Assembly (NCBI GenBank): GCA_009760855.2
Contig: WPIO01000001.1
Span: 17,746,501 to 17,810,500 of the forward strand
DNA length: 64,000 nucleotides
Source: Cristatella mucedo
Lineage: Eukaryota; Bryozoa; Phylactolaemata; Cristatellidae
Reading direction: 5' to 3'
The stretch's first letter is position 1. Every line of letters begins with the position of its first letter. This document shows, piece after piece, positions 1 to 12,405 of this stretch. The notes below the pieces were generated by a model, which did no database searches, was not told the DNA's origin, and worked only from the letters and a program-made list of their open reading frames with translations. A program made the position numbers and the translations under genes.

Positions 1-2062
1 TAGCAACTGCGACGCTCACGTCAGACAAGCCTGGCCGAAGAATGCTGCACCAACAGTAAGCGCCATTTTGCACAGGCTACTGGAAGACCTACAATATAAA
101 GAGCCAATTTTTGCTCTTTTCTCCGGCATTCAAGTCTGTGCTGGTTCATTTCAATATTTAGCCAAAGATTTCAAATAAAGTAACTTTCAAGTGGGAATTG
201 AGAATTTACTCATTCACTTGCTAGAAAACGAGGATGATGTCCATTTAATGTCCGTTAATGTCCATTAATGTCATTTAATGTCCGTTTAATGATAGGCCAG
301 CTTGTAGGGCTGTTCGCAAGGTGACACTCGAGCACCTGCTTGGTTCATCTTGAACATGTTCATGTAGATTCGTAACTACAATCACGACCACTCGGCTACA
401 TAGATGGAAAGGATTGCATCCTAGTTTCTGCCTGAGCGCGGCATAAGTTATCATCATAGCAAAATGGTCCTACATGGCCGATTGAGATCGCAGCAAATGG
501 TCCTACATGGCCGATTGAGATCGCAGCAAAATGGTCCTACATGGCCGATTGAGATCGCAGCAAATGGTCCTACATGGCCGATTGAGATTGCAGCAAATGG
601 TCCTACATGGCCGATTGAGATCGTAGCAAAATGGTCCTACATGGCCGATTGAGATCGTAGCAAAATTGTCCTACATGGCCGATTGGGATCGCAGCAAATG
701 GTCCTACATGGCCGATTGAGATCGCAGCAAATGGTCCTACATGGCTGATTGAGATTGAGGCTGGTGAGCAAATTCCAAGAAATTTGGTTGAGATAACTAG
801 TTTGATAAGAGTTACAAAGCTTCGACCTTGAGGAACGTGGTATATTGTCAAGAGACTGTCTACGAAATCTACTCAGAGAAGCTCTTGAACCCTTCTAAAA
901 CCTTTCCTCCTCTTACTGTCATTCTGTCATTTTAACCGTTCCATTAAGATACTACCTTGACTCTTTAATAAAAAAAAAAAGGAGAAGCCTTTAGCTATAC
1001 ACCCAAGGCACGCCTCTCGGAAGATTCTTAAACGCACATTGAGAAATCAATATTATCACTAAATAGAAAGCTGGATAAAAAATATGAACCATCCCCCTTA
1101 AAAATAATCATAACCCCACTGGAAACCGACACTGCGGCCTGCGTGCGCTGCTCTACCATTTGCAACAAAAAAAACTAGTTGCCCATTTTGGAGAAACACT
1201 TTGAATCTGCGAAGCCTAGAGCTTCTAAAGCCACCACGTGCATAACCTATGTTCAGTAACGGTACACACTAAATTCGTAAGCCATGTAGCCTCACGCCTA
1301 GAATCACTGTGGCCACCCGGCCCCCGGGCTACTGTGCTGTTATGGGGCGGCCTAAAGGCTCAATAGAAGCTGCCGCTCGGTCAGCCTCGCTGCCTTCCCG
1401 GGGGTAAATTGACAAGGAGCGACCTGGCTGAATGCTTGCATTCTGGGATGGCTTGCTACGGTTAGCACCAGTACGTCGCCGCAGGGGGGAAAACTACGAA
1501 TCTGATCAGGAAATGAAGTTTTTTCTCTAGCCATTCCTTAACTTGACGGTCACCGCAAGGGACCAACTTATAGTTCAAACTCTCAATAGGCGTAACAAGA
1601 AATGCCCTTTCACCATTTCTTTGGCTACTTAGTCCTTTCTGGAGACAGGCCATGAATCATTGCGCCAAAAGTGCAACAGGCACGTGCTTCGTTAGCCTCT
1701 TCCCCCGTAAAAGAATCTCCAGCTCCCTCTCATAAAAAGGTACATTTCATGGAAGAAAACTTATTCTCTCTATCCCCTTCGAGGTATCGCAGTTCAGATA
1801 AGCGTTTCGGCCTCTCTAAGAGGAAAATGGCTGTGTCCCATCTTTAAAAAGTCTGAATATCCGCTCCGAAAGTGCGTGCCCCACCCCGGAAGCCTGTAAG
1901 ATGCCATTTATTAAACGACTACCGACCCCATTTGTAAAGTTTGAAGCTGCGACACAAAGGGTAGCTGTAACCATTCCACAGAAACGGCTCTGCTTTGGCA
2001 GCGACAGCGACTTTCTGAATCATGCTGATCAGTATCGAGTCGCTCCTCTGGTACTCCTGAGG
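1..2062. repeat. Unknown interspersed repeat, copy 1 (starts inside a LINE fragment)
   Basis: Most of this stretch aligns by eye with 21305-23012. Matching blocks include the LINE-derived start (reverse-strand remnant of the [11 protein letters not shown] region), the block with the CTCGAGCACCTG sequence near 330, the GGCCTAAAGGCTC block near 1350, and the CAGTATCGAGTC block near 2030. The first 60-90 bases are a minus-strand L2-like LINE fragment; the rest matches no family I recognise. This copy carries a 33-bp tandem array (461-762) that is single-copy in the other. No intact long ORF is present. It could be a segmental duplication or a non-autonomous mobile element; I could not define its ends. 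Confidence 0.6.
461..762. repeat. 33-34 bp tandem repeat, 9 copies
   Basis: The motif ATGGTCCTACATGG begins at 464, 497, 531, 563, 596, 631, 665 (one mismatch), 698 and 731, giving a period of 32-35 bp. The unit is nearly identical between copies, so the expansion is recent. The short ORFs here only read the repeat. Confidence 0.95.
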
Positions 2063-3224
2063 AATCGGTCCCGCAGCTCTAGGCGAAGTATTTCTTTGCT
2101 TTCAGTCGCAGACAATTCACACGCTTTTCATATTGAAATCACCGACTGTTGCTAACTGCTTGTGCCATACTGTATATGACTTGGACTTTGTAGTTGTGGT
2201 CCTGCGGTCGCTCTACTAGCAGATTGTATCTTGTTGTGCTGCATTTGTCCGTCTCTTGGACTTGACCCTTGGGGTTGGAACCATCGCAGGCGCAGCATCA
2301 TCATCATCATCATCATCATCATCGGAGGCGCATCATCAGAGCCGTCGCAGGCGTGCGGAAGGGTTCGTTATACTGATATTCCGGCGTTCGTTTAGTCTAA
2401 AACCAGAGTGCGACGCTTGCTCCTGCGGCGGCGCGTCACCTGCTATTAACCTGTCTACAATCTCTCTCCGTGAAAAAATGCGACTGAGTGCATTTCAACC
2501 ACACAGCCCCAGCCCAGAATTTCAGTCTACTGTAGTAGAGCGCCGGTGGGCAGACACTTGGGCAGCTACAAGTCCAGTCAGACCGCTGGGCGCCACCCGG
2601 CATCATCACACGTTAGTCACGTAGCTCTTGCGTGCCAACGGGCCACCTCGTGACTTCAGTCACGTGATAGCCGTGTTGAGTCGCATTTTCGAAAGCTTTA
2701 GCCTTAGTTGCTTCGGAGGAATAAAAGCACGCCAGAACTTGCCAAAGTCTGCACTCGTGATTTTCTCGACAAATTCAGGCAGCAGGTTAGTGGGTAGTTC
2801 GATTGTTCTTGGAAGAGGGAAACGCTGGAGCCGTTTGTACGACACAAGATAGTGATACAGTAGAGCCGATGTGTGAGCACGTCAAGTGGGCCCAGCTGCA
2901 GAGGCAAAAACGACCTGTTTCATTTTTATTTTGATGACAATGATGCCTTTGAATTAACAGCATGCCTCGTAGCCGCAGTTTGTTCCGGTCAGGTTTTCCT
3001 TTGCCCCAATAAACTTGTCTTTTTTGTTCCGGCATTTTTTGATTATTTTCCATTGCATGATTACGTGCATGGTTTTAGCCATAGGTCTTATTAACCGGTG
3101 GCTATGAGGGACTTTTTGTTTGCTGTATAATGCTGGCCTGCGATGATACTTGTCTGCTGTTATACGGTAATACCAAGCATGTCATTAACCTTTGGGCGCT
3201 GATTCTCTTGCACAAGTTGTAAAG
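2063..3224. other. Intergenic, no gene recognised
   Basis: Holds a short (CAT)n run at 2297-2322 and short unsupported ORFs on both strands. No splice-bounded homologous exon or repeat family was recognised. Confidence 0.4.
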
Positions 3225-3815
3225 CACCCGGGTAGAGATTGTGTACAATCTATGCTTTCAAATCTTTGCAGATGAAACACAGTTGTGCCTATGATTTGAT
3301 CCCTCCCAGCCCTCCAGCGCTTCAAATTCTCAACTCTCTTGCTCCCTGTATTGCTGAGATCTGGACATAGACGGCAGCAAACTTTCTCAAATTGAATGAC
3401 AATGATGACAATGAAACTAACTTACTAGTTTTGGGCAAACCAAGTATGACTCAGAAATTGTAAAGTTTAATGCTCAGAATAGACTCTGCCAGAATATTTT
3501 CAGTAGCATCTGCACAAATTCTGTGTGCACTGTTCCAAAGTGACCTTTCACTAGTCGGCCACATCTGCTCCTACGTCAATCTGCCTACTCTCAGCTACAT
3601 AATATTGCACAAATTCGGGCATGCTTAGACAGTCATACTACTTTGCATGCTGACTCTGTGCATGGCACCTCTAACCATGTTATCCTTGTTGGCATTGTAC
3701 TTGCTATTAGCAATCGTATAATCATTCGTCCTTTATAGCATACACAAGTGTCTAAAACGAGATTAAGTTCTCAACTGGCGATATACAAATGTATAATTAA
3801 TAACAATATTATTAT
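3225..3815 (+). mobile_element. Decayed L2/CR1-like LINE fragment with internal deletion
   Basis: The + strand encodes disrupted pieces equivalent to the YADDTQLYL region and the [22 protein letters not shown] region of the better-preserved copy at 4118-5372. It then jumps to the 3' UTR (CATGGCACCTCTAACCATGTTA) and the tail GAGATTAAGTTCTC near 3762. Frameshifts and stops make it a pseudogene. Confidence 0.8.
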
Positions 3816-4117
3816 TCGTCACCTTGCTAATATCCTAGAGGACAGCATAGAAAAAGCCAAAGTCTATTGATTGCCTCGGTCTGCAACTCAGTGGAGGTTG
3901 CGTAGCAGCTGTCATGCGGAATGGCGGCAGCACCAGCAGACCCTATCTGTTTCATTCCTGGCTACACCTACGATCCTGTTGAGACCGCAGCCTACCAAGT
4001 TTGCACGAAAATAGATTTAAACTCGGTACTGAAGAACGTCCATCTCTGCCTTCCGATCCTACAGTCTTGCTGGTCGAGTGCTGTTGAGCCGGGGTCATCC
4101 ATGACCTACTCTACAAG
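3816..4117. other. Short intergenic spacer
   Basis: Lies between two LINE copies and ends in an (AAT)n run that belongs to the tail of the next LINE. A short + strand ORF at 3921-4184 has no recognisable homology. Confidence 0.3.
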
Positions 4118-5372
4118 CGAGGGTAATAATAATAATAATATTGCACTTGATAAAGCGCCCTCAGAGAACTTAATCTCTTTCTAGGCGCTTTACATTTGCT
4201 GCAAAGTGATACGCAATAGAATAGTAAGTAAAATCATGCTTGAAAAACAAACAAAATGAATAACATGGTTAGGGGTTACATGCACTGGGTCAGCATGCAA
4301 ATGTGGTTAGTGGCAGCATGAACAGTGTCAGCACGCATAAGCACATCGAGGACGAATCACAAGGACCCACTAAATGCTGTCCTAAATAGGTATGTTTTTA
4401 AGTTTCTTTTAAATCTGGTCAGGTCAGGGGATGTTCTGATGCAGGTCGGGAGGGAGTTCCAGGCTGTGGGAGCATACGAGCTAAATGCACGGTCTCCAAA
4501 GGATTTAAGGTTTGTACGAGGTATTTCTAGACTGTTGGATTCCGAAAAGCGAGTGGTACGATGCTTTGCCTGATGGGGTAGTGTATCTGAAAGATAGGCT
4601 GGTGCCATAGAATGAAGAGACCTAAAAGTGAGCGACAAAACCTTGAAGTCAATCCGTTGCTTGACTGGTAACCAGTGCAGGTCGGCGAGAAGTGGAGTAA
4701 TGTGGCAACTGCGACGCTCACGACAGACAAGCCTAGCTGCAGAGTTTTGCACCAGCTGCAATCGCCTGATCGCACATGCTGGTAGGCCAGTAAGCAGTGA
4801 GTTGCAGAAGTCGAGACGAGATGTCACGAATGCATGGACCAACTTGGACGTGGTATCCTTATCTAAACAAGCCCTAATTTTAGCAATGTTATGAAGCTGA
4901 AAATATGCTGATTTGACTGTGGAGCTGATGTGGTCGTCTAACGAGAGGTCGCTTTGGAATATGACACCTAGATTTCGAGCTGATGCAACTGGAGATATGC
5001 TGGCAGAGCCAATTTTGAAAGTCAGCCTTTCCAATTTCTGAATAACACTAGGTTTGCCCATAACTAGTAAGTTAGTTTTATCATCGTTTAGTTTTAGAAA
5101 ATTTGCTGCCATCCATGATCGGATGTCATCAATGCATGCAGCAAGTGAGTTGAGAGAATTTGAGGTGCTCGAAGGCTGGGAGGGATCAAAGCAAAGGTAC
5201 AACTGAGTGTCATCCGCATAGAAGTGAAAGCCTAGATTGTGCTTGGCAATCACATCAGCGAGAGGGAGAGTATAAACGGTGAAAAGGACCGGACCTAGCA
5301 CAGAGCCCTGAGGTACTCCATATTTTAGAGGTACTTCAGAGGGTGACTTATTCTGACATTTGCAGCGTCAAT
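4118..5372 (-). mobile_element. L2/CR1-like non-LTR retrotransposon, 5'-truncated, longest open RT fragment in the window
   Basis: A minus-strand ORF (5301 to 4357, 314 residues) covers the reverse transcriptase palm and thumb and the C-terminal region. It shows [17 protein letters not shown], the catalytic box YADDTQLYL (residues about 28-36), [16 protein letters not shown], and the C-terminal [11 protein letters not shown] and [10 protein letters not shown] motifs. In-frame coding continues upstream to about 5370 ([13 protein letters not shown] motif without a methionine). The 3' UTR ends in a hairpin (4152-4191, arms AAAGCGCC and GGCGCTTT) followed by an (AAT)n tail. The endonuclease and the N-terminal half of the RT are missing, so this is a typical 5'-truncated, dead-on-arrival copy. 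Confidence 0.93.
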
Positions 5373-5424
5373 TACTAAATACGCCGAACATGCGTTCGAT
5401 TCATTAAAACTAATCAAGACATGC

Positions 5425-6440
5425 CTTTAAACGACAGTGGGTGCGGACTACTTCAACGACGTGATGCTTTTGTGGGTAACAGTAACCCAAGGAGTTTCTA
5501 AAGTGTTATCGCAGGCCTCGATGCTTGATCCACTTCTTTTCACGTTGTACTGTACTTGAGTCAAACAATGTCAACTCTCTTGCTGCGTATATTGCTGAAA
5601 ATCGCGTTAAATGGGCAATTATAAGAATTATTCTTAAGTGAACAGACGAGAGAAGCGACTAACTTGTTGCGGGTAAAGCTAGTGCTGCTTAGAAATTGGA
5701 CAACCTGTTTCTCAAAAAATAGATTCCACCGGCACATCTCTTGTAGCCTCAGCACGAAACCTGGAAAAAATGTTCCACAGTGACTCTTTCACTTGACGAC
5801 CACATTAGCGCCACAGTCAAGTCTGCCTACTTGGAGCTATAGAAATTGGCAGAAGTTCGGGTTTGTATAGATAGGGGTACTTCGTCAAAGTTGGTCCATC
5901 GATTTGTGTCATCCCGTCTTGACTTCTGTAACTCACCACAGGCTGGTCTTCCTGGCTATTCAAAATGGCGCTCACAGTTGGTACAACATTCTGTAGTCAC
6001 GCTTGTCTGTCGTGAGTATCGCAGTTGCTACATTGGGCCACTTCTCACCAACCATCTCTGGCTTCCCATAAAGCAGCTGATCGACAACAAAGTTCTGTCA
6101 CTCACTGTCTCCAGCTTACCTATCACACCTACTACCCATCAGACTAGGCATCTTTCCACCCACTCGCCTATCTCATTTCCTTAAGCCGTGCCCCGAACCA
6201 ACGTCAATTCCTTTGGAGATCGCGCCTTTTTTTTCGTCAGCCTCCAAAGCCTCGAAGCTACTCTCGACTACGTCACAACATCGCCTGACGTAAGTGCATT
6301 TAAACAGAAGCAAAAGAGGCACTAGCCCAGCTCCTCGAATTTGCTGGGTCCAAGAGAATCGATCTCTGTGTGTGCTTATCCCCGCCGACATTGTGCATGC
6401 ATAACCAACCATAATGAAATGCTTTCTTAAAGAAACAAAC
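5425..6440 (+). mobile_element. Decayed L2/CR1-like LINE fragment
   Basis: The + strand carries a remnant of the SMLDPLLFTLY motif near 5520, then a 112-residue open stretch (5846-6184) with [17 protein letters not shown] and WLPIKQLIDNKVLSLT, colinear with the RT C-terminal part of the copy at 4118-5372. Interrupted by stops; no endonuclease seen. Confidence 0.85.
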
Positions 6441-6774
6441 ATTTAAAGTGCATAAATAGAGATTTACTTATCTGATGCAATTGCATTGCTACTATCATCA
6501 TCATCATCATCATTACTATTGCTATTTCCTCGAGATGGAAGCGACTGAGGAAGCGACGAATGATGACAGCATCTCACACTTTTAATCTACGGGCGGCCCC
6601 TCCCACTCGCGTGTGGAACGAAAGACTCGCGATTCCTGCAGTATTTATTATTGTCTGCAGAGCTTGCCCCTACCTGCCTGCAATCCTGGCTCTGCATCTG
6701 TGTATAAACATTGCCAGGGCGATAATTAGCGATAAGTTTTTTAAAAGCGTGCTCCCTAGAAACTAGTGGCACTC
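6441..6774. other. Intergenic, no gene recognised
   Basis: Contains a (CAT)n run near 6494-6512. No supported gene. Confidence 0.3.
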
Positions 6775-6900
6775 GCACTGGTTTGGCCCAGTGGTTAAGG
6801 TGCTCGCCCAGACCAAGGTCTGGCCGAGGTCGTGGGATCGATCCCCGTGGCATCTGTGAAGAGCCTGAATATATATTACGTTCTCGCTATACAAATGAAT
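6775..6900 (+). mobile_element. SINE family A copy
   Basis: A tRNA-like head has an A-box-like TGGCCCAGTGGT and a B-box-like GGATCGATCCCC. The tail ends CGCTATACAAATGAAT, as in the LINE 3' end. Head and tail match copies at 23328, 36928, 50436 and 52735. Confidence 0.85.
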
Positions 6901-7544
6901 GATATGTATTTACTTATATTTTGAAAAACTAGTGGCACTTTTAGTTCGACAGTAGAGCACAGTTAGTAGCTGTGGAATGCACGAGGTGCTCTTATGAAAG
7001 CGCTGAGTGAACTAGTTATATTTGATGTTGACGGGCATTTTCGATTTGATGTTGTAATCTACTTTGATTTGCACATCTGCGTGCATTGGATTGGATCTGC
7101 AATTTGTTAGCCCTGCTTTGAGGCATCGCTGCCACGAGTACTGGTCTCGTGGCTATGAGGTTCAGCACCCGCTACTTGAGTTTCGTGAGCGTGAAAGATA
7201 AATATCCAGCGCCTCTACAAACGTTCGTAACCGAACATCGCAAGCATCATATCGCACGTCTGAGTTGTTAATTACACAGACTTTCAAGAAATCAATTAAT
7301 AATTTAAAAGAAGACGTTTGTAATGCACCATCAGAGAACTAAATCGTGGTCTGGCACTTTACATGCGCCGTAGTGCATCCGGCAGTGCACCGGCATTGAT
7401 GGCCGGTCGCTCACTTTGAGATCTCTTAATCTTCCAACGCCGGCCTCCTATCTGAAGAACTCGCTCGTCGGGCTCCTCTCAAACTTCTGCTTCTTTGACG
7501 GAAGTCGTTCAGCAGTACCTCAAACTCGCCGCTGATTATTTATA
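6901..7544. other. Intergenic with LINE tail remnant
   Basis: No gene recognised. Around 7318-7370 a minus-strand LINE 3'-tail relic is visible (CATCAGAGAACTAAATC, then CTGGCACTTTACATG). Confidence 0.4.
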
Positions 7545-8560
7545 TTAATAATAATAATAATTCACTTGATAAAGCGCCCTCGGAGAACTTAATCTCTCTC
7601 TCTCTAGGCGCTTTACTTTTGCTGTAAAGTGAAATGCAATTGAATGGTAAGTAAAATCATGCTTGAAAAACAAACGAAATGAATAAAATGGTTAGGGGTT
7701 ACATGCACAGGCTCAGCATGCAAATGTGGTTGGTTGCAGCATGCACAGTGTCAGCACGCATAAACACATCAAGGACGAATCACAGGGACCCACTAAATGC
7801 TGTCCTAAATAGGTGTGTTTTTGGGTTCCTTTTAAATGTGGTCAGGTCAGGGGATGTTCTGACGCAGGTCGGGAGGGAGTTCCAGGCTGTGGGAGCATAT
7901 GAACTAAATGCATGGTCTCCAATGGATTTAAGGTTTGTACGAGGTATTTGTAGACTGTTGGATTCCGAAAAGCGGGTGGTACGATGCTTGGCCTGATGGG
8001 GTAGTATATCTGACAGATAGGCTGGAGCCATAGAATGAAGGGACCTAAAAGTGAGCGACAAAACCTTGAAGTCAATCCGTTGCTTGACTGGTAGCCAGTG
8101 CAGGTCGGCGAGAAGTGGAGTAATGTGGCAACTGCGACGCTCACGGCAGACAAGCCTAGCTGCCGAGTTTTGCACCAGCTGCAATCGCCTGATCGCACAT
8201 GCTGGTAGGCCAGTAAGCAGTGAGTTGCAGAAGTCGAGACGGGATGTCACAAATGCATGGACCAACTTAGATGTGGAATCTTTATCTAAACAAGCCCGAA
8301 TTTTAGCAATGTTATGAAGCTGAAAATAGGTGAATTTGACTGTGGAGCTGATATGGTCGTCTAACGAGAGGTTGCTTTGGAATATGACACCTAGATTTCG
8401 AGCTGATTCAACAGGAGATATGCTGGCAGAGCCAATTTTGAGAGTCAGCCTGTCCAATCTCTGGATCACACTGGGTTTGCCCATAACTAGTTAGTTTTGG
8501 CATCGTTAAGTTTTAGAAAATTTGCTGCCATCCATGTGCGGATATCATCAATGCATGGAG
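7545..8560 (-). mobile_element. L2/CR1-like LINE, 5'-truncated, nearly identical to the copy at 4118
   Basis: The minus-strand ORF 8484 to 7780 (234 residues) starts at MGKPSVIQ and is colinear and close to identical with the C-terminal RT region of the 4118-5372 copy. The 3' hairpin (7571-7614) has the same arms, AAAGCGCC and GGCGCTTT, but an expanded CT-rich inner segment. The tail is (AAT)n. Similarity is lost near 8560. Confidence 0.93.
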
Positions 8561-10109
8561 ACCGTGTATTCATTTACCAATTCCCGAAGTCTAGAGCTCA
8601 CAGCTAACTGGAATAGGACATCCTCTGATCTTTGATTATGCTTAGAGTGAATCCCAATTGTTTCCCCCTGCTTCGGATACGCTAATTACGTTTAAAGTGA
8701 TTCTCAGTGCTGCAATTGCGTGCATGCCGGAATCACAAAGTAGCTGTCCTTACCTGCTATCATCAAGTACCTAGAAAGATATTTAGTTCTTTTAGCAAGC
8801 TTTATAGCAGCATTACAAAATTGCATAATTACCATTGCTCGCTTTTATCCCGTTAGCGAATGTCTCAACGCCTATCAGTCTTCAACAAAATTCATTAGAA
8901 CCTAAGACTATCTAATAATGAAGAACACAGTAACGAAGAAACGATTTTAGGTCGTATGAGCTTCAAGCTAAAAAAGCAGACTCGTTAATCAGCCAGAAAA
9001 CCCTTATCGGAAAGTCTGACCACTCAGGCAGTGGGACCAAGCAGGGCTTACTTATTAGGACTAGCGTTGCGGATCGGAGGCGCCGCGGATGGACCATCGT
9101 CGAGCGTGTAGTTCTAGTGTTCACATTGAGGAGCGCTTGAACGAAACTTGAACTTTTCGTTCAGACGACCTCCTCTACTGCAAATCGTCTCGTTCAATCC
9201 TTGACCGGGATTAGAGGCTACGTAACGCAAGACGGACGTATATCTTCCGTTTCGTCGGGTCACTTTGGGACAGGCTGCCGTAAAATCTACTACCGGCAGT
9301 GCTGCCGAAAAAAGCCCTTCGGATATTGAATATAGCAAGAGTTGAACTGCAGGCAGTGGCTTTGAAAGAGAGTGCAGACCTTCGCAGGCGCCGAAGCGAG
9401 TCTGCATGGTCTGCCCAGTAGCCTGAGACTGATTTTGTGCGGCTGCATTTGCCAGGCGTCATTCTCGCAGCCGCCGACGCTAAGCTACGCAAACAGCTCG
9501 CCTGTCGCGAATCGATCGTAATGACAGCGAGCAGCACAGCGAGTGAAGAAAGGCTCGTCAACAATCCCTGCGGGAGCAGTAAAAGGTGACCCGGTCACCG
9601 GTCACCGGTCGCCGGAGCCAGGAGCCATTAGCAGCCAGCGCGTGCTCATCGCGTCCTCGGGGGCGACACGGAGACGTGACGAGCGGCCGGCAAGCTTCTC
9701 TGCTGCAACGCACCGGCCCGGCAGCACACTGATGAATGCTGCAGTCCGACAGTTGGCGAGGATATAACAATCCCGCCGGTCGTGTGGTCACAGGGGACAC
9801 AATTGAGAGTTTTTGCCTACGCCTCGGTCGATAGCAGATTGACACGGATGTAAACATTATGGATGAAAGCAGTTGGCCCAGCACCGAGGCTTTAAAGGCG
9901 TCTGACCCCTAATGGACCCCTAATTCAGAGAGAACGCGACAATCAAATCTCACCTCAGCTCCTTGCATTAAAGCATTCTGCTACTCAGCGAGCATTGCCA
10001 TGGATAGACCATCAGATCCATGCCTCAGAAGCATGGAAAGCGATGGACCAAAGTCGGGCTGCTGGCAGAACTACAGTGCGAAATCAAGCACTCACAAAAA
10101 GCACATGCA
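8561..10109. other. Intergenic, partly GC-rich, no gene confirmed
   Basis: 9060-9760 is more GC-rich than its surroundings. A minus-strand ORF (9564-9211) begins with a hydrophobic stretch (MLTSLSSLAVLLAVIT) but has no recognised homology and no convincing exon structure. A short palindromic cluster of GGTCACC units sits near 9590-9615. Confidence 0.3.
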
Positions 10110-10712
10110 AAACCCCGCAGATAGGCTTGTCTTTCGACACCACTTCTTGCCAATCTTCACTGGCTCCCAGTCAAGCAACGCATCGGCTTCGAGGTTCCGT
10201 CACTCACTTGTAGGTCATTCCATTCTTTGGTACCAGCCTACCTATCATATCTACTCCGCCACCAGGCTGAGTATCGTACCATTCGCCTTTCTCAATCAAA
10301 CGGTTTAGCTACACCTCATAAAAACCGCAGATTCTTTAGAGACCGTGCCTTTAGTTACTTCGCATGCCCAAAGCCTGGAGCTCACTCCCGATTGACGTCA
10401 TGACATCTCCTGACTTGTTAAAAATTTATAAACAAAGAGCTAAAAACGCCTCTATTTATCACAGCATGACTGGGTCCATGTGATTTTCCCTTTGTGTTCT
10501 TATGCGTGCTGACACTGTGCATGCTGCCAGTGACCGTATTTACATGTTAACCCTGTGATTATCACCGCTAACCATGCTACGCTTGTTGTCATCGAGCATG
10601 CTACCACTAACCATTTGATCGTGCTTCTTTTGCAGCAAATGCAAAGTGCCGAGAAAGAGATTAAGTTCCCTGCGGACTCTATGCAAATATAATATTTTTA
10701 TTATTATTATTT
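10110..10712 (+). mobile_element. Decayed L2/CR1-like LINE 3' fragment
   Basis: Disrupted coding for the LPVKQRIGF/VPSLTCRSFHSL region, followed by the 3' UTR landmarks (CATGCTACCACTAACCATTTG), the tail AGAGATTAAGTTCCC and an (ATT)n run. Confidence 0.85.
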
Positions 10713-10949
10713 ACCGGTGAGTGTAACTCACTTAGCCTTTAAGCAGTTGGGGGTTTGAAGTAAAGATTCGAGAAAGCTTGGATAGTAAAAAACTCTCACG
10801 AAGGTATAAACTGACACTGAAATTCAAAGCACAATGAAAACACTGAAGATGCTAGGAGTGTTATAAATTGGCTTATTTTTACACTGATTGAAAGTTGGAA
10901 ACTAGCCACCCGTAATATTGTTTCCAATCCTTCACAAAAAAGTTAAAGC

Positions 10950-11512
10950 AAGACCTTACGAATAAACTAGTCAAGCCACGGATCGACTTCAATGTTTTGT
11001 CGATCACTTTGAGGTCCTTTCACTCTTTAGATCCAGCCTACCTATCATATCTACTGCCCCACCAGGCTAAGCATCGTACCACTCGCTTTTCGGAATCTAA
11101 CTGTTTACTTATACTTCGTACAAACCTCAAATCTCTTGGAGACCGCGCCTTTAGTTCGCATGCTGCCATAGCCTGGGACTCACTCCCGACTTGCGTCACG
11201 ACATCGCCTGACTTGACCACATTTAAAAAGAAATTAAAAACGCACCTTTATGACAGCATTTAGTTCGTTCCATTGATTCGTCATTTATGTGCTTATGTGT
11301 GCTGACACTGTTGCATGCTGCCACTAACCACACTTGCATGCTGACCCTATGCATGTCACCCCTAACCAAGTTATTCTTATTGTTTATCAAGCATGAAACC
11401 ACTCGCCATTAGATCGTATTTCCTTTGCAGCAAATGTAAAGCGCCTAGAAAGGGACCGAGTTCTCTAATAGCACTTTATCAGGTGCATTATGACTATTAT
11501 TATCATTATATT
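10950..11512 (+). mobile_element. L2/CR1-like LINE 3' fragment
   Basis: An open stretch (10997-11263) reads LRSFHSLDPAYLSYLLPHQAKH and SLGDRAFSSHAAIAWDSLPTC, matching the LINE C-terminus. It ends in the 3' UTR with AAGCGCCTAGAAAGG and an (ATT)-type tail. It lies in tandem with the copy ending at 10712. Confidence 0.9.
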
Positions 11513-12049
11513 TGAATAACTTGCCTTAAGACGCCATTCAAAGCAGAATTATGCTTGTTAGAGCATTAAAAGCTTCATTGTGCCGGAGATCCCATATTAT
11601 TCATATTTCCAACTTTCTATTTTTGAAAAGAAAACAGAGTGGCAGTTATAGGCTCAGTTTTTGTCTCTGATCCTTTTTACACGATATCTGGCTCCTATAG
11701 AAAATTCTCGGTTTTGATGACTTGCTCCTCAGTTTCTGACGTGCTGACTAAAAGTACGCATCACCCGAAACTGTAAATAAAACTCGTGCACCATTTTGCA
11801 AATTGATTCGTTCCCAGTTATCTTGTTTTATGCAAGAGCGCTGAAAGCTACAACAAATGTGGACGGAGATTAATCCAAGCACCTGATGAAAGGAGCTGTG
11901 AAGTAACTCTACTAACCTGAAGACGGCAGCAATGCAAGCTGCAGTCTTCTTTGTTGGTTCCATTTTGTTCCGGGAAAGCTTCTATCTGCAATTTGAGCCA
12001 TTTGAGCCCGTTTTTCTTTCCTGCCTTCGCTGCTGCTCCCGAGTCTTAA
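11513..12049. other. Intergenic, no gene recognised
   Basis: AT-rich sequence with no supported ORF or repeat family. Confidence 0.3.
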
Positions 12050-12220
12050 ACCAGTGATAGCGTGCTCGCTTTTGACGACCTTTGTCGCCTTTATCGTGGG
12101 TTCAAGCCCTGCAGTGGACGATTCTTCATTGCCAACTGCAAGCGGCGGTGATTGCCTGTAAGGCTCTTCTGCCGCTACACAGATGAGGCTGTTGAATCAG
12201 CTTACCTTTTTGAGACTTCG
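12050..12220 (+). mobile_element. SINE family B copy
   Basis: The tRNA-like head ends in the B-box-like GTGGGTTCAAGCCCTGC. The body then has GGCGGTGATTGCCTG, TAAGGCTCTTCTGCC, and the end GAGGCTGTTGAATCAGCTT shared with other family B copies. Confidence 0.85.
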
Positions 12221-12237
12221 ACCTTGCCTCTTCATAT

Positions 12238-12405
12238 GAAATATAAATAAAATACAGTTCATGTCTATAGCGCTTTTAGAGAACTGGATCTCTATCCAGG
12301 CGCTTGACAAAGGCAGCAGGTCTAGAGACCACGGTCTTCTCAGGCACGCACCTTGATCTCGATTGCTACAGGCGAGCACCTTATCCCCTGAGCCAAACCA
12401 GGGGG
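12238..12405 (-). mobile_element. SINE family A copy
   Basis: Read on the minus strand, it has the tRNA-like head (CTGGTTTGGCTCAGGGGAT), the AGCGCCTGGATAGAGAT tail block and an A/T-rich end. It abuts a family B copy. Confidence 0.8.

Noticed and set aside
461..762. CRISPR-like regular repeats
   Set aside because: Direct tandem units with no unique spacers, in a eukaryotic genome.
9211..9564. Minus-strand ORF with a signal-peptide-like start
   Set aside because: No homology, no cleavage-site or cysteine pattern worth naming, no promoter or splice evidence; GC-rich sequence makes such ORFs likely by chance.
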